From: CAVVYA01 sp963752345
GTDB lineage: Bacteria > Pseudomonadota > Alphaproteobacteria > SMXQ01
NCBI GenBank assembly: GCA_963752345.1
Contig: CAVVYA010000002.1
Coordinates: 930,001-994,000 of the forward strand
Direction: 5' to 3'
Length of the DNA: 64,000 nt
Part shown: positions 63,915 to 64,000 of the stretch, piece after piece
Layout: the number at the start of each line of letters is the position of its first letter
How positions within the stretch are numbered: the first letter of the stretch is position 1
Notes under the pieces: generated by a model
Told to the model about the DNA's origin: nothing
The model's database searches: none
Seen by the model: the letters and a program-made list of their open reading frames with translations, nothing else
Made by a program: the position numbers and the translations under genes

Positions 63915-64000
63915 ATGAGCGGTAGCCTTCGCGGACAATTGCAATTCTTCCACAGCACGCGGGCGCGGCCCTGCCCCTATCTGCCAGGCCGGTTCGAACG
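63915..64000 (+). CDS. Aspartate/glutamate leucyltransferase (Bpt/Ate type), 5' end only
   Basis: The first 28 codons before the window edge read SGSLRGQLQFFHSTRARPCP then YLPGRFER. The CPYLPGR motif near the N-terminus is the hallmark of the Bpt/Ate aminoacyl-tRNA-protein transferases, which add leucine to N-terminal Asp or Glu for ClpAP degradation. The ATG at 63915 gives the expected spacing to this motif. Only the start is in the window. Confidence 0.8.
   Translation, partial: MSGSLRGQLQFFHSTRARPCPYLPGRFE

Noticed and set aside
61964..63925. A 653-residue MotA protein covering motB in another frame
   Set aside because: The residues after the MotA core are antisense-like and Arg-rich; motB is read intact in a different frame from 62841.

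Overview
The window is high-GC DNA from an alphaproteobacterium, most likely of the Rhodospirillales type. This rests on gene order: ubiquinol-cytochrome c chaperone / YceD (DUF177) / rpmF / plsX / fabH / ihfA / merR / tRNA-Pro, and glyA / nrdR / ribD / ribE / ribH / nusB / thiL, together with a MucR regulator, an LdtR-like MarR regulator beside a DUF6898 gene and hemB, and a K+-independent H+-pyrophosphatase. Species is not resolvable by eye. The window starts inside cysD and ends inside a bpt-type aminoacyl-tRNA-protein transferase gene.

Layout. 0-16.9 kb is core metabolism: sulfate reduction (cysD, cysH), a methyltransferase, a heme-oxygenase-fold protein, a TctC-type binding protein, tag, yciI, a Rieske oxygenase, a gamma carbonic anhydrase, argC, rpsI-rplM, two envelope proteins, an O-acetylhomoserine sulfhydrylase, a MoaD-like protein with a BNR-repeat protein, an MFS transporter and cutA. 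17.2-28.2 kb is an accessory secretion cluster: a type I ABC exporter, its HlyD adaptor and a Sel1-repeat protein in a translationally coupled operon, followed by two GH16 glycoside hydrolases and a 980-residue protein. The last three end in the same roughly 73-residue module, so they look like substrates of the exporter and suggest a polysaccharide-processing system.

28.4-33.6 kb is disturbed: a biologically implausible C-rich stretch, two broken FkbM methyltransferases, and then a small AT-rich island bounded by a 45-bp duplication of the 3' end of tRNA-Pro. The island carries an 816-residue TPR protein and a small unknown protein but no visible integrase. 33.5-50 kb returns to core genes: tRNA-Pro, merR, ihfA, fabH, plsX, rpmF, yceD, a cytochrome bc1 assembly chaperone, bamE, hppA, an MFS transporter, thiL, nusB, riboflavin genes, nrdR, glyA and rpiB. 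50-64 kb holds mucR, a complete branched-chain amino-acid-type ABC transporter (binding protein, livF, livG, livM, livH), DUF6898, an LdtR-like regulator, hemB, a penicillin-acylase-family enzyme, a threonine dehydratase, motA, motB and the start of bpt.

Sequence quality. Fourteen otherwise normal genes have broken reading frames. In every one the frame is restored by removing one base per break (18 breaks in total, 8 of them at 12.2-15.7 kb). No break needs an added base. This is best explained by insertion errors in the assembly. It also creates false gene fusions: livG with livF, the acylase with threonine dehydratase, and motA with motB. Coordinates given here are for the repaired genes.
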